Positions 36,156 through 48,770 of a stretch of DNA of 64,000 nucleotides are shown piece after piece. The number at the start of each line of letters is the position of its first letter. The stretch's first letter is position 1. Below the pieces are notes generated by a model. That model was not told the origin of the DNA. It was given only the letters and a program-made list of their open reading frames with translations, and searched no databases. The DNA lies in assembly GCA_003184365.1 (NCBI GenBank), contig NKYR01000014.1, positions 397,819 through 461,818 on the forward strand. Reading direction: 5' to 3'. Both the position numbers and the translations under genes were made by a program. The DNA is from Evernia prunastri. Taxonomy: Eukaryota; Ascomycota; Lecanoromycetes; Lecanorales; Parmeliaceae.

Positions 36156-39100
36156 ATGCAACCAGTGCCCAAAGGAATTTCTCAGAAAACACCGTTGCCG
36201 CAAAATTCCCAAGAGACCACCCAGGACAGCGAATATGGATTCCATGATTCAGATGGGCATCTTCCCCACCAGCTTGACGCTGGAGAAGGGAGGGCTCAAC
36301 CGCGGCGTTCCACCAGCAATACGAGCTCATCAGCATCTTCTGCTGGAAGCGCTAGCGATGCACGGGAAAGACCATTGCGGCGATTGAGCCCACTGTCGAG
36401 GCAGAAGAGTGGGTCACCTGTCGACCGCATCATCGAACACGAGAAGGATTTGACATACCTATCGAAGAAGAGGGTGGAAGCACGAACTTTCACTGTCGTT
36501 CAAAGGGGCAAGAATCTTGATGGTGCTCAAGTTGGGATAGGGGATTTCCCTAACGGTCCGCCTCCGACATATGCTTTATTGCGACATTGGCTGATTTTGC
36601 TCCAGAAGTCTTGACTCACATACTCTCTCATCTCCCTCCATCGTCTTTATCAGATGTCTCCCTTGTATCAAGACGGTTCCATCAGTTGGTCACGACACCT
36701 CACGCCTGGAGAATAGCTTTCTCGCGCTTCTTTCCCGGAGCGGAGGCATTGAGCACATTGGAAACTTACTCAGAGCAGTCAGACGACAGTGAGATCCGTT
36801 CGGAAAGACGATCCTTTACCCGGTTGACAGCTCTTGCGTCATGGCGCAGCGAATACATCTTGCGCACCCGGCTACTTCGATCAATAGGTCGAGGCAAACC
36901 TGCGGAATCCTCGCCAGTTGCCTCTGGACCCTCACGACCTGGTACAGGCAGCAATGGCAGCGCTCACGTTACCTACAATTCTGATCTGGTCACCCTTGTC
37001 GATCAGCTACATGCTACGTTTGGGACTGGATTCAATAAAAGACTACCTCGCTTCATACACGGGGCCACCGACGTCGCCACGGCTTCTTCAAGCGACCCTA
37101 GGATCGGCAAAGTAGATGCGTGGGGCTTCTCAGATGCTCTCATTACTCGGCAGTTTGAAGACGTCCATCCTGGCGAAGCTCCCTATGGTCTTGGCGCTGG
37201 TGAAGTAATCGGCCTGCCAAATACCATGGGTATAAGTCAACCGTTCGGAATGATCCATGCTGAGGGATTGCCTGGTGGCAGGGTCTACTACAGGTCTACC
37301 GAAGAAAAGCGAGGCCGTGACTTGGCTTCCCCACTGGACAATTCGATGCCGGAACTCGGTATCCCCGCTATTTTGTCAACCGAGTCCATGTGCTCAGTCT
37401 GGATTGCTAAAGCACCCAATGTGCCAGATCTCACCGAAGGGATTGTTGGCATGCTGGTGGGATCTTCAAGCGGACTGGTGTCTGCGTATTCCTTAGGAAC
37501 GAACCCTCTTCGTGACAGACGGCTTGAACGTGGCGAGGTGACTGCTCGTTGGGTGCTAAGTCCAGGGGTACCCATCATTGCTATCGCTGTTGATGAGAAC
37601 TTCTCTTCAAAGCGCAAATTGCTTAATCGCATCTGGGCCGTTGTACTCAATGCGCTTGGGGAGGTTTTCTTCCTTAGTGACTTTCCTGTTCGCCCTTCTT
37701 TGGATTCCGCACTAAAAGTTGATAGAGTACGTCTTGAGCGATTGGCGTGGCAGACCGGACGCACCGTCCATTGGACACTGGTGGAATCAACTAGGCGCGT
37801 TGCTAGGCCCGATCCTTTCGATAGGTCTGAAGTCGATGGTAGCTATTCGCCAAGGACTTCTTGGGATGGGACATGTCTTAGCAAAGAACAGATTGCCGCT
37901 GAAACTAAGGAGATCGAAGTCTTCCTCCAGAAGAAGCCAAAGCACTTTCGCAAAGTCTGCGAAGGCTGGGACATGCGCCGGCGTCTGGAGGTCGATTTTG
38001 CAGCAAGTGAAGAGAACGGAGTTGGTGAGAGTGTTCTTGTGATAGGGTGCGGGTTGGATGAGGGAGAACAAGCCATGGTCAAGCGATATACGCGCTGCAA
38101 AGTGAAAGATTCTTCGAACGAGCATCTCGAGGGCCAAGGCTTTTCCGACCATATTGCGCATGGAGATGGCAGCCACGGTTCAATATTTGGCCACAAGAAT
38201 CCAATAAATCAGCAGCCTACCTGGTCCTTCAATGACAGCTTTATCCCACGGCGCGGGTCTGCGAGTCCATCAGATTCAGAATTGAAGGCAGACCTGATTG
38301 ACGAGTGGCGCACATCGGTGTTTCTCTTTGGGGGCTTAAAGTCACCTCAGATAACCACGACAGCTATTGACGTGTCCAACTTCACCTTGCTGACAAACAC
38401 CGAGGATCCGCTTCTCGGTGTGACTGGATCTTCGGCCGCTTCATCTCCACTGTCGTCTCCTCGGGAAAAGATGCCATCGCACTCTTTGACCGATGTTCCA
38501 GGTCAACGTGCGCGACTTCTCGCCGTAGGTACAAAGACTGGCACCATTCTTCTTTGGGATGTACGAGCTCCGGTGGCTAATAATACTATGTTGGAGAACA
38601 ATATCAAGCCCTTACGGATCATTTACACAGACTCGCCGCAGATCTCCTGTCTGGCCCTAACTTCCCTCTATCTCGTTCATGGCGGGAATGACGGTCTGGT
38701 GCAGGCATGGGATCCTCTCGCTTCAACCATGTACCCCATTCGTACGCTCAATTCTCGGTTCTCTTCTCGTGCTCGACGTCGCCTCGTCCAAGCTGAAGCA
38801 TCTCCCGCTGGCGTCGGAATCAACCTTTTTGCAGCAGGTGCCATCTGTCTGGACCCGGACCCAACTGTTCTCCGCGGCATGGTTTCACTCGGTTCGCATC
38901 TTCGCTACTGGAGCTACAGCTCTCAGGCCGCGGACCAATACAAAAGTAACAAACGCCGCCTCCGCCGTTCAGAACGTGGCAGCAACCAAGGCGGTGACCG
39001 CTTTTCCGGCACCGGCCGAGGAGCGCTCAAGGACTACATCGCCAACGAAAAGTTAGAGCTCGAGCGTGAAAGGCGAAACAAGCGCGATGAAGAAAAGAGG

Positions 39101-39604
39101 CTTGCAGGCAGATTCGGGGTAGATCTCTTGGGCCCCGGCGCTAGTGAGGATGAGATCCTGGCTTACGCTACTATGCTGAGTGAAGAAGCCGCCCAAAATG
39201 ACGAGTTGAGGAGGAAGAGTACGAGCGACGGCGTGAGTAACGATACGAGGACTGATGAGGCTGTGGCCTCGCCAATGCCGTCAACCGCACGACCTGATAT
39301 CGACGACGATATGGCCGAAGCTATCCGCCTGAGTTTGCAGGAGAGCAGCAGCCTATCACCTGATGCGATTGACGATACGGGTGCCAGCGAGGTTGCAGTG
39401 AAGTATGCCAAAGTGAAGAGGAACAAAGCATCACCTTCCGGCTCGCCTACCAGGTCTAGTGCCTTTGGTGTGTCGCCCAAAGCAGACAAAGGGTCTAATG
39501 TTCCAGTCGCTGAGCTGGACGACCTCGAGTTCGCGTTGCAATTGAGTCGAGCCGAAGAGGAGAGCCGCGCACAGAGTGGGAAGGGGAAGGGGAGAGCTCT
39601 ATGA
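36156..39604 (+). CDS. F-box/WD/UIM protein, UFO1-like SCF adaptor
   Basis: A substrate-receptor subunit for an SCF (Skp1-cullin-F-box) ubiquitin ligase. Exons 36156-36555 and 36606-39604 give 1132 residues. Exon 1 encodes a Ser-rich N-terminus; the splice creates the F-box FPNEVLTHILSHLPP, followed by LSDVSLVSRRFHQLV (about 131-175). WD-type repeats are visible at LLAVGTKTGTILLWDVRAP and LYLVHGGNDGLVQAWDPL, with diverged ones before them. The C-terminus carries ubiquitin-interacting motifs: DEILAYATMLSEEAAQ (about 981), MAEAIRLSLQESS (about 1035) and DLEFALQLSRAEEES (about 1106). This domain order is that of yeast Ufo1, which acts in turnover of Ho and other proteins. Confidence 0.87.
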
Positions 39605-39831
39605 ACCCAGGACGGCATGCGCGGTACCATTTCTTTCTTCCATTCAGCACACGGGAAGCGTTTTGAGCCCATTCGATGGAAGACAGCACTTTAATGATCC
39701 TTGTTCAACAGTCCTTGTCAGCTAAGCAGCCACTTTTTCATATTCATACATGTATGCATTCAGTTTCGCTTTCATAAATCATAGCTTCATGGTTTCCTAC
39801 TCTTTCGCTTGACCTGCGCCAAGCAAATGCA

Positions 39832-40787
39832 TCACTTCCTCAGAATGACAGTACCATCATCCTGTGTCACCCTGACAGCCACACTGCCATTTTCCATTCC
39901 GAAATACGCCGCGATGGGCTTTTGGCCACCTGCGATCTTCCCCCTTGCCTTGGCTTGCTGGCCATTCTCCCCCACAAACAGACCAACGCTCAGAACTCCC
40001 TCGATGGCTTTGATCTCTTTCGCTAATGCCTCTACTTGCCACTGGCCCTCCTCACCCTGGCCTTTGAGCTCCTTAATTCCCTGCTTGGCCGCTTGCTCAA
40101 TGTCGCTGGAGAGAAGCAAAGGGGGAAACGGCGCATCGACGATGAAGTTATCCTGATCCGTCTTTATAGGCCCGGCCTTCTGAATATGCCCTTCTCTTAC
40201 AGACGGAGCCGACGAGCCGAGTCCCTTCAAAGCAGAGATGACAGTCCTCACAGCCAGCGGCTCCACTTCGATCGGTATCGTAGGCCAATTCGTCAGCAAG
40301 CGGGTCTGGAGTTTGCGGTGGTCGGCCACGCAGATGAACTTCGACGCTTGAGAGGCTACCAATTTTTCCTGGTAGAGACATGCACCGCCGCCCTTTATGC
40401 AGTTGAGGTCATCGTCTATTTCATCCGCGCCGTCGAAGGCGACTTCGATTAGGGTGTCGGGGGGTAGGGAGTCGAATTTCATGTCTTTGAGGCCGGCTTT
40501 GAGTATCACCTTATAGTCGCCAGTCAGCTTCCCCAACCGCTCGCGAAGGGTGAGGGCAATCCGAAACGTACCTGCCGCGATTGGTAGCCCGTAGGCACGA
40601 AGAGGATGTTTTGTACGCGGTGATCGTTGAGCTCTTGTATGGCTTCGACGACGTAGACGATGGTGCTGCCGGAGCCGATGCCGACGTAGCGGGCTTCCGG
40701 ATTGAAGTGCTCCTTCACTGCCAGTTGAGCGGCGGCACGTTTGGCGGTCTCAATGGCGGAGAGCTGGCTTGCGGCGGAGGTGGACAT
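39832..40787 (-). CDS. RKI1: Ribose-5-phosphate isomerase
   Basis: Interconverts ribose-5-phosphate and ribulose-5-phosphate in the non-oxidative pentose phosphate pathway. Exons (minus) 40787-40572 and 40509-39832 give 297 residues; the intron is GTACGT..AAG, joining YQSRQ to VILKAGLKD. Family motifs are the phosphate loop VGIGSGSTIVYVVEA, FDGADEID, and KGGGACLYQEKLVA with the catalytic Glu, followed by FICVADHRK. It converges with the F-box gene and shares a 484-base divergent promoter with ULA1. Confidence 0.95.
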
Positions 40788-41271
40788 GGTGGGGAGGGAG
40801 AAGCCCGGAACGGGCTTTGGGAAGTCGATCCTGCGCGGGAGAAAGTGATGCCTATGTAGTGAGCTACTTCTGGGCCGAATCAGCGAGGAGATTATTGTGG
40901 TACCGAGTATTTGAGAGAAAGAGAGCGGTTGTACCTAAGAAGAAGGCGGCAGTAAGCGGTAATCGGTCTTAGCATCCGACGACGTCCGTGGTATTGGATG
41001 CAAAATTTCAGTCTGCGACAATGCGATGCAATTGCGAATAGGCAATAAGTAGTATCAATCCGGGTCAATGCGAGCCCAATCTTGCAGCAAGATATTATAG
41101 CGCCAGCATAAGGTAGCTCGCATGCTTTGTTTTGCATTTAATCTACTCACTGTGGCTACCCGGCGCTCAAGACCATCCGGCGGAGGGGTGTTTACCTAGG
41201 TGCGATCAACCCGTTCCACAGGCACCTCAACAAGCTTCGAGGCCCCTCATCAACAATTTTTCAGAGTCACA
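40788..41271. promoter_or_regulatory. Divergent RKI1/ULA1 promoter
   Basis: 484 bases between the two start codons. No clear named element is seen. Confidence 0.5.
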
Positions 41272-43066
41272 ATGGGCGAAAAGGCGACTACTCCTCCGAT
41301 ATTACAAGGGCCCACAGCAAAAGAGAAGAAGTATGACAGGCAGCTGCGGCTCTGGGCTGCGAGCGGGCAAGCAGCTCTCGAGAACGCAAAAGTACTGCTC
41401 TTGAACTCGGGCTCTGGCGTCGTAGGGGTCGAAACCCTCAAAAACCTTATATTGCCTGGCGTTGGCAGCTTCACGATTGTTGACGAAACCAATGTGTCCG
41501 AACTCGACCTTGGCGTCAACTTCTTCCTCGAGGAGTCAAGCTTGGGCCGATGGAGAGCTGATGAGACCCGCAAGTTCTTGCAAGAGCTCAATCCTGAGGT
41601 TGAAATAAACACTCTTGAAGGGGTTCGATCTTCGTGATTCAACATGCAATTGACATTGTGCTGACTTAAACCTACAGTCAGTCGACGCCTTCGCTGATGA
41701 TCCCAGTCGCCTCGAGCAGTATAGCCTCATAATACTTGTTGGACCTACAAGGAACGCCAGAGTGCTAGAAAGGATATTTCAACACGCCGACAAGTCATCA
41801 ATACCCTTGTTCTACATACACTGCCAAGGCTTCTTTTCTCACTTCTCCGTGCAACTACCTGCTCAATTTCCTATAGTCGATACCCATCCAGACCCTGCAT
41901 CCACACAAGATCTACGCCTCCTGAACCCATGGCCAGAATTGCTTGAATTCCTAGAAAAGAAGACTGGGGAGTTGGACTCATTGTCAGATCATGATCACGG
42001 GCACGTACCATACCTCCTCATCCTCTTACATTTTCTCAATGTCTGGAAAACCTCACATGACGGCCAAGCTCCAGCCAACTACTCTGAGAAGAAAGAGTTC
42101 AAAGCGCTGGTAGAGAGCGGAGCGCGAACGAACAACTCAGAAGGTGGAGAAGAGAACTTCGACGAAGCAGCAGCGGCCGTACTGAAGAGTCTCAATCCAC
42201 CGTCAATATCCAGTGGTCTTCGTGAAATCTTTGAAGCAGACAACTGCACGAATCTTAGATCAACGTCCGCCAATTTCTGGATAATCGCCAACGCAATCCG
42301 AAATTTTCACGCTTCACACAATGGCGTCCTCCCCCTCCCGGGGGCCCTCCCAGATATGAAAGCCCAATCTTCCGACTACATACAGCTCCAAAATATCTAC
42401 AAAGCTAAAGCGCGATCCGACTTAGCAGAAGTCACTAAAACGATTCGTAACTCAGAGCAAGAAGTAGGCAGGGAATCGTCAATCGAACAAGCCGAAATCG
42501 AGGCATTTTGCAAAGGCGCTCAATTTGTCAAATTGATACACGGCCGCCCTATACGCGTCGCGAAGTGTACCGCTGAAATCGACTGGAGTGACAGAGCAAA
42601 AGCTCTAAGTCCAGAATTCCAAGATGCAGACTCGCTTCTGCCGATATACTTCGCTTTCCTTGCTCTTGACAGATACCAAGACGATGTAGATCGCATCCAG
42701 AAACTCCGAAACCCGGCCAGCGACCAGCAGTTCAACGACGTGATGGCAGGCCGGGTGGTGTCCGGTGCGGTACCACCACTGCCAACCTTTGCCGAATCTG
42801 CACACTTCTCCACCCCCGCCGTCGATCCCGAGCATGATCCCAAGCCGTGGCCGCGATTTGACACTCCGGAATCACGAGCAACGTTTGATAACGTGGTCGC
42901 AGAGCTTGACCGAGCAGGCCCGGGTGAGCTGCACAACGTTGCGGCATTGACGGGCGGAATGGTGGCCCAGGAGGTCATCAAGGTGATTACGAAGCAGTAT
43001 GTCCCTGTAGACAATAGCTGCGTTTTCGACGGCATCACGAGCAAGACTGCCGTTTTTAATATCTGA
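41272..43066 (+). CDS. ULA1: NEDD8-activating enzyme E1 regulatory subunit
   Basis: The APP-BP1/Ula1 half of the heterodimeric E1 that activates NEDD8 (Rub1) for cullin neddylation, with Uba3. Exons 41272-41622 and 41678-43066 give 579 residues. It opens with the E1 signature KYDRQLRLWAASGQAALENA, then VLLLNSGSGVVGVETLKN and ILPGVGSFTIVDE. No catalytic Cys domain is expected in this subunit. The end, LTGGMVAQEVIKVITKQYVP and FDGITSKTAVFNI, matches the family. The intron donor is the unusual GTTCGA. It functionally links to the SCF protein at 36156, since neddylation activates cullins. Confidence 0.93.
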
Positions 43067-43411
43067 AGAGGGCTTTTACATCGAAAAAGGAAAGGCATTT
43101 GCAAGCGGGAGGCGTCCATGAGCGCCTGTGAAATGTGAATAGACGAAGCATCTGCATCATTCCATTGCACGAATAGCATCACTGAATTGAGGATAAGCAT
43201 ACAATCTACCGTATCGGTATAGCCACTTTCACGGGCAGAGTCATCAACACATGAAGCAATGCCATCAAGGACTACCCGCCCCCTGGCCCATGTTGTAGTA
43301 CATGAGGCTCCATTGAAAATGCACCTGAAGCAAAGTCCTCGCTATGCATGATCCCATCTATCTGATCCCGCAAGTATTTCTGGGCCCCAACTCCGTGTCC
43401 AAAGCGGACGA
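43067..43411. other. Convergent intergenic region
   Basis: 345 bases that should hold both 3' UTRs. Nothing else is seen. Confidence 0.5.
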
Positions 43412-46325
43412 TCAAGGAACGAACAATCTCGAAAAGCCGACAACGGTCTGCCTGCAACAAACGCACGTCCCGAAATTGTTCATCGCAAGACTGACCCTGC
43501 AATCCTCACACAAACTCAAGCAGCGACACGGCCAAGCAAGCACAGTCCGGGGCGCGCTCTGGCAAACCACGCACTGTGGGCCACCTGCTCCCATACCAGC
43601 TGCACCGTCACGCCATGTACCTGCTCCTTGATTGGTGGAAGTCGCGGGTTGCGCGCGCCGGGTAAGGATCAGTTGCTCGAGGAGGTACGCTTCGTCGTCT
43701 GGCGAAAGTGGCCCGTTGGCGGGGATCGAGGAATTTGCTGGGCGGTAGCGGGTGGAGGTGAGGAGTTTGGCATTCGCGAAAGACTGGGCGTGGCGGTACT
43801 GCGAACGGGTTGTTATGCCTGTGTTGGTGAGGTGATGAGCGAGCATGCGGGCTTCGGAGCGCTGTTGGAGGGTTTTGGGGTCGAGCAGTGTGGCGAGGTG
43901 ATGCGGGTTGAGTTGAGAATAGTTCTTTGATGGGTCGATGGCTTCCAGAACGCTTGGATCGGAAGGCGAGAGACTGCGAGAGAAAAAGGGTCTTTGAGTG
44001 GGCGTGGTGGCGCCTGAGCCAGCGTCTGAATCGACGTCAATGAATTCTTCCTCGATGTCTCCGTGGGATATCTGGCTGGCGTTGGTGGACATGGAGACCA
44101 TGCTGGTAGTATCATCGTCATCTGTGGGTGTTTGGTAGGAGCCACTGTCGTCTCTTTCGCCAAACCAGCCCCCACTTGCCCACCACTTGTAGACCCTTGA
44201 ATCGAGTGTTTGTTCCTCCTCCTCGCCCCAGCGTTCGTTCTCGTTACTCAATCTTCGTTTCATTTCTTGCTCCACGTCGACGTCGTCATTCTCTGGTAGC
44301 GAGAGAACGCCCTCGTCTGATAAGATCCAAAAGTCAATGGTATTCTGTTGCCGGTTCTGCTGCCCTTCCTCTTTATTTACTTGTAAGCCATCTTTCGCTT
44401 TTGGTAGCCTGAGCCATTGGGGGCGCCACGATATCCTCGCTTTGTCCATCAATCTGTTGGTGATTACTTTATTCCAGCTTACGAAAAGCCAGAAAATACC
44501 ACGGAAGAATTTCGCAGCCATCAAATACCGCCCTCCTCTCTGCATATGGCCGATTCCATCTCCACTATGTCTTGTGCTTCCAACTGCTGATCCGAATTTG
44601 TCTGCTGTGAAGCTCACCATCCGATCGTAGCCACTCGTCCAGCGTTCCCTCAAGTGATTGTCTGCAGCGGCTGGTCTCGTAAAATGGACAGATACGCCCT
44701 GTACTGGATGGTGCGATGGTGCAAAGGCCTCTATCTCTTTCAACCTCTCCTCTTCGAGCCATGTTGATGTAGCCACGTCGATACGCAGACCCTCGTTGAG
44801 GTATACTGCTTCACTCGCGACGGTCAAAGCGGTGAAGCCTATCTTGAGCAACGCTGTATAGAAGTCCTCGGTCATATCCAGGCGAATGCTGGAGAGTTGG
44901 GCATTGGCTTGCATGTTCTCCCGAGCCATCCGGAACCTCTCAGCGAGCGATCTAGGCGGCAGTTCATCACTTGGCGGCGAGAGAAAACAAAGGAGCAAGG
45001 CAAGTGAATAGATGGAGGCACAAAGCAGGATCCCGACAAGAATCAAGAGATGGGGTATAAAGCCGACGATACAGACAGTAGGAAAGCGTAGGATGATAGA
45101 TTCCGGGCCTGACTCTGGTCTCAAGCTGAAGAATCCCCACCCAAACGCGCTCATAAAACATATACCCCAGATACCGGTATTGATAAGTCGGAATCTGGCC
45201 TGCATATTCAAGACTCCTAGGATCTGGCTGCTGAGATTGTTAAGGCTTGAGATCAATACCATAAGCAAGACTTCTGGTGGCGTGTTCATCTTGTCGAGTA
45301 TTTCGCTCCTGGTGAAAAGCTTGCCCACTGGGTCCGACTGTGCAGAGCTCGAAGGCGTCTTATTAGTTTTATGTGCCGACCATAGAGAGAGCCCTAGTTG
45401 ATTGCTGATCATAGCTTCTGATTCCGCAAAGGCCAATGAATGCTCGAAAATTGACATCCCAGTCTCGGTCATCAGCTGTCTTCCTTGAATTGCACACGAA
45501 AGCGTTTCCACAAATTGACCAAGACACAACGACTGGAAGAAAGGCCACAGCAGTGAAAGGGAGCCCCTTCGGTCCCAAACTTCTGACCTTGAGGGTATCA
45601 TGTCCACTGCCAAGCAGGAGCTGGAATCATTTTCCCAAAACAGGAGCATCGAGCTGATCCAGTAAATGATGCCTCCGTCCCCCGAGAAATCCAGGTCCAA
45701 GTGTTTGTCCGCTTTACCGTACCTCAAAGAGGAGTATTTCGGAGACGTTTGGCACCGCATCGCTTGTAGGAGACCGACGGTGTGGGAGAGAAACATAACA
45801 ATAGGCAGGATGCGTATAGCTAACCGTACTGGCCATGAAAAGTTGATGTGACGGCGTGCCGAGGCGTAGATCTGTGTTCGGTTGAGGATGATGGCCTGTC
45901 GCTTGTTAATAGCTTTCCATACTGCAAAGCACTACCTGATGTAGACTGACCAGCGTGAAACATGCTAAAGCCCACTTGCTCGTCATGTATGCGAATATAC
46001 CACCAAAATTTCTAACCTGGTGGAAGCTGAACGAGCTGGGTCCTTGTGGGTGGGTTTCTGTCGCTGCCGCGCCAGCTGCTGATGGGAGAGCAGCGCGAGG
46101 GGAAGAATCGGAAGAGAAGGCTGTAGATATCATCTTCATACTTCCATTCCCTGTCGCTTCCGCGATTATGCTTCCACCGCCCCGAAGACCAATGATGCTA
46201 TCTAGTCGTTCTGGTACCGTGACAAAAGCAAAGGATCCAGCCCGAGCCATCATGCGTGGGAATGCCATGACAAGATCGTTGGGAATGAGGCTCATCAAGG
46301 AGGTATTGTTGGATACCGAAGACAT
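43412..46325 (-). CDS. Multi-pass membrane RING protein (Asi1/Asi3-like)
   Basis: Likely a ubiquitin ligase of the inner nuclear or ER membrane. Exons (minus) 46325-45936 and 45895-43412 give 957 residues; the CAG acceptor joins SLHQ to AIILNRTQIYASARRHI, an AAG three bases of codon upstream is an alternative. About six hydrophobic spans follow, among them LAIRILPIVMFL, EVLLMVLISSL and a long pair near FPTVCIVGFIPHLLILVG. The middle is charged and disordered. The last 52 residues form a RING: CVVCQSAPRTVLAWPC, LCEDC, then CVCC, the arrangement in Asi1/Asi3. Yeast Asi proteins degrade misplaced inner nuclear membrane proteins. The start is uncertain (46325 or 46358). Confidence 0.83.
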
Positions 46326-46748
46326 TTCGATCGACGAGAGAGGTGAGGTGAGAAACAAATTCCCGAAGCCTACGGGCTCCTGTTTGTCATCTCTGACGTT
46401 TGTAGATGAGTGCTCACTTCATTGCAGGCTTCAAGACTGAATATGGTCAGTCTGGCATGAAAAAGACAAGAGAAGCTTCCATTGCCTACTGCAGCGTTAT
46501 GGAACTTCTGCGAATACTTTCAAAGTAGTTGAAGTCTGTATTAAATGTTGACTCTCGGCCTAAGGTACCTTATGTGACCATGCTCGCATCTCGGTAAGGC
46601 GGCTACGCTAGATCTCAATTAGGTAAAGCGCAATATGACAGAATATCGTATTACGACCGAGGGGACAAGTATTTAAATACCTTTTTATCCCTCACTGTTC
46701 TTTTATTATATCTATATCTGAGTATAGCTCTACTTAAGATCCTTCTTT

Positions 46749-47348
46749 TTAGATTTTCGGCCAGTGTGTAGTAGAGGAATCATCCTGTCGATGCCAATCG
46801 CCCCCGGAGATTCGAATAAATTTGAGGGGTGTTCGTGTGGACCGCACACCTGCTACGAGTTTGGCAGCGGGCTTGTAATCTGCGCTACTGCCAATGAATC
46901 ATTGGGAGGCCCACTGCTTCGGCCCTTTTCCCTGATCGGTCATTTGACGAGCCTGAGGCTGTATCACAACATGTAACGGCACGGATCACTTATAGTCTAT
47001 ATGTAGCGCTCGCATCAGTGGACAGCGTGAAAGGTATACCACAAGAGCGTGTCGTAACTTCCGGGCGTCACTATCAGAAGCAACCATTACCCATCTCAGG
47101 TCCCAAGCATTTGGTCGTGTGTCTGTGGTATGTGGATTCAATGTATCCGGCACAGGAAAGACATCTCCGACAACTCTGTTCCAGTCTAAGTTCATTGCCT
47201 GCAGTACTGATTCTGCATTCTGAATAGTCCGTGCAAGCCCATTGTCTTCACCAACTACATGGATCAAGTCCTCTACGGCTGGGGGCCCTTCTCTTCGACT
47301 ACTTCCTATCAGATGTTTCTGATAGACGTGAGAACAAGCTTTCGAAAA
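46749..47348 (-). pseudogene. Decayed 200-codon frame with two internal TGA codons
   Basis: On the minus strand one frame runs from 47348 to a TAA at 46749 with only two stops, TGA at 46988-46986 and at 46901-46899. The sequence around them looks protein-like: VVGDVFPVPDTLNPH, LRHALVVYLSRCPLMRALHI, then PLHVVIQPQ. Both stops are one C-to-T change from CGA. The pattern faintly recalls acyltransferase/condensation-fold proteins, which I cannot confirm. The opposite strand also has a 140-codon frame (47259-47681), so the strand is not certain. Confidence 0.3.
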
Positions 47349-48012
47349 TCAATCGTGCCAGTTGTGAATACTGCAAGATTTATTGTCATTTCGCAAACAT
47401 GTCGTACGCTGCTCCGCACAGAGGAGCTGCAGAAGCGCATCCTTAGAGCTGGCAACCAGATCTGCGAAGATTTGCCAGCTTGGCAAGGGTGGTGTGGTCT
47501 GAGGGTAGCAGGTCACGAACTGGATAGCTCTATGAATTTGCTTCGGCACACTGGTGTGCATGATCTGCGCGGAGGTTTCGTCTGGAGTACGATGACGAGC
47601 GGAAGAAACTCCGAAGACCCAATGGGACGAATGGAGCCCTCAGTGTGTAAGGTTGTAGTCAAAGAGATCCAGCTCGACTAGTCTGGCCGTTTGTCCGGCT
47701 TCCGTGGGCGAGGGTTGATTTGTCAAGCCGGAAAAAGCAAAGGTTTTTCGATTTCGTCCCACCATCAGCCCTCGTCCGCCGTTCCTCAGTGTTCTAACGT
47801 TCTTAGATAGGTATGGGAAAGCCAAGGCAAGCCGCTACTTTACTCTAGGTGCTTCGGGTGGCCGGAGATATCCCTGGTATTTACCTTACTAATAAATCAA
47901 CGATATCTTACCGTCACAGAACGACCGACTCCGCCCCCAACCCTCAACTACCTCGATGCATTTCATCAATCATCATCGACAAGTTCGACCCCAATTTCAA
48001 AGGAGGGCGCAA

Positions 48013-48052
48013 TACACTCCCACACTTCAATGTCTAGAATATGGTATTTCCC
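48013..48052 (+). repeat. Direct repeat, copy 1 (transition-rich)
   Basis: Forty bases starting TACACTCCCACACTTCAATG match 35 of 40 positions of the copy at 48138. Four of the five differences are C-to-T or G-to-A in this copy. Confidence 0.7.
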
Positions 48053-48137
48053 TACTTTCCGAATCCAGCCCCAGCTGTGTGTGTGGGGCACCATCCGACA
48101 TAGTCTTGATGTCCAGGACCTTTTATGCCCACCTCCG

Positions 48138-48177
48138 TACACTCCCACGCCTCAAGGTCTAGAACATGGCATTTCCC
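48138..48177 (+). repeat. Direct repeat, copy 2
   Basis: Forty bases starting TACACTCCCACGCCTCAAGG, the less mutated partner of 48013-48052. The two are 125 bases apart. Confidence 0.7.
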
Positions 48178-48504
48178 CTCAGCTTCACACTCTACTCGCA
48201 CATTGACACAGCTCGGCACGACATTCAAATTTCAAATCTCACGGACCGTCTCCCACTCAGATATTTGTTGCATCATGTCGGTAGGGGACGAAGATCCATG
48301 GATGGGACGGCTACCCATGGAGATCCAGAATGCTCATGGTACCATCATCCCCATCTCATGGGTAAAATACCATCAATTCAGTCTAATCCCATGCATGTTC
48401 AATTGACCTATGGGCGTACCATCCCTCCCATACATATTGAGGTATATTTATAGAGAAAAAAGTTAAATGTTTTTATGATTACTATTTTACTTTTACTGCT
48501 GTTG

Positions 48505-48770
48505 CTATTTCTTTTTCTCACCCTTACTGCTACCCACCCCAACGTCATGACGGAGGTTATCAACCTTGCTGACGGCCCATATACCTACTGTATTACGTCG
48601 TTTTTGCTTAGCCTCCTTCTTCTTCGTTCCCGATGACCCCGCTGAGCCCTTATAGTCATATATGAGATGTTTGGATATATAGGTATATTATCCTGATTGG
48701 TTGCACCATAGTAAGCAATAGGATACTTGGCCTCCGCCTTGACATAGGCACGTTAAGATATAGAACACCT
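48505..48770 (-). pseudogene. Fragment of an unrecognised protein gene
   Basis: A minus-strand frame from 48687 to TAG at 48505 encodes 60 residues with a Lys-rich end: YDYKGSAGSSGTKKKEAKQK then RRNTVGIWAVSKVDNLRHD. A second frame just upstream (to about 48770) reads AYVKAEAKYPIAYYGATNQD. Together they look like two pieces of one gene with a frameshift or lost intron. The family is unknown; a transposon-derived protein is possible. Confidence 0.3.

Noticed and set aside
36156..43066. Ubiquitin/NEDD8 gene cluster (UFO1-like, ULA1)
   Set aside because: The genes act in related pathways, but neighbours such as RKI1 do not, and chance proximity explains it.
47259..47681. 140-codon plus-strand frame opposite the decayed minus-strand frame
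   Set aside because: Overlaps the minus-strand relic and shows no domain; the strand cannot be decided by eye.
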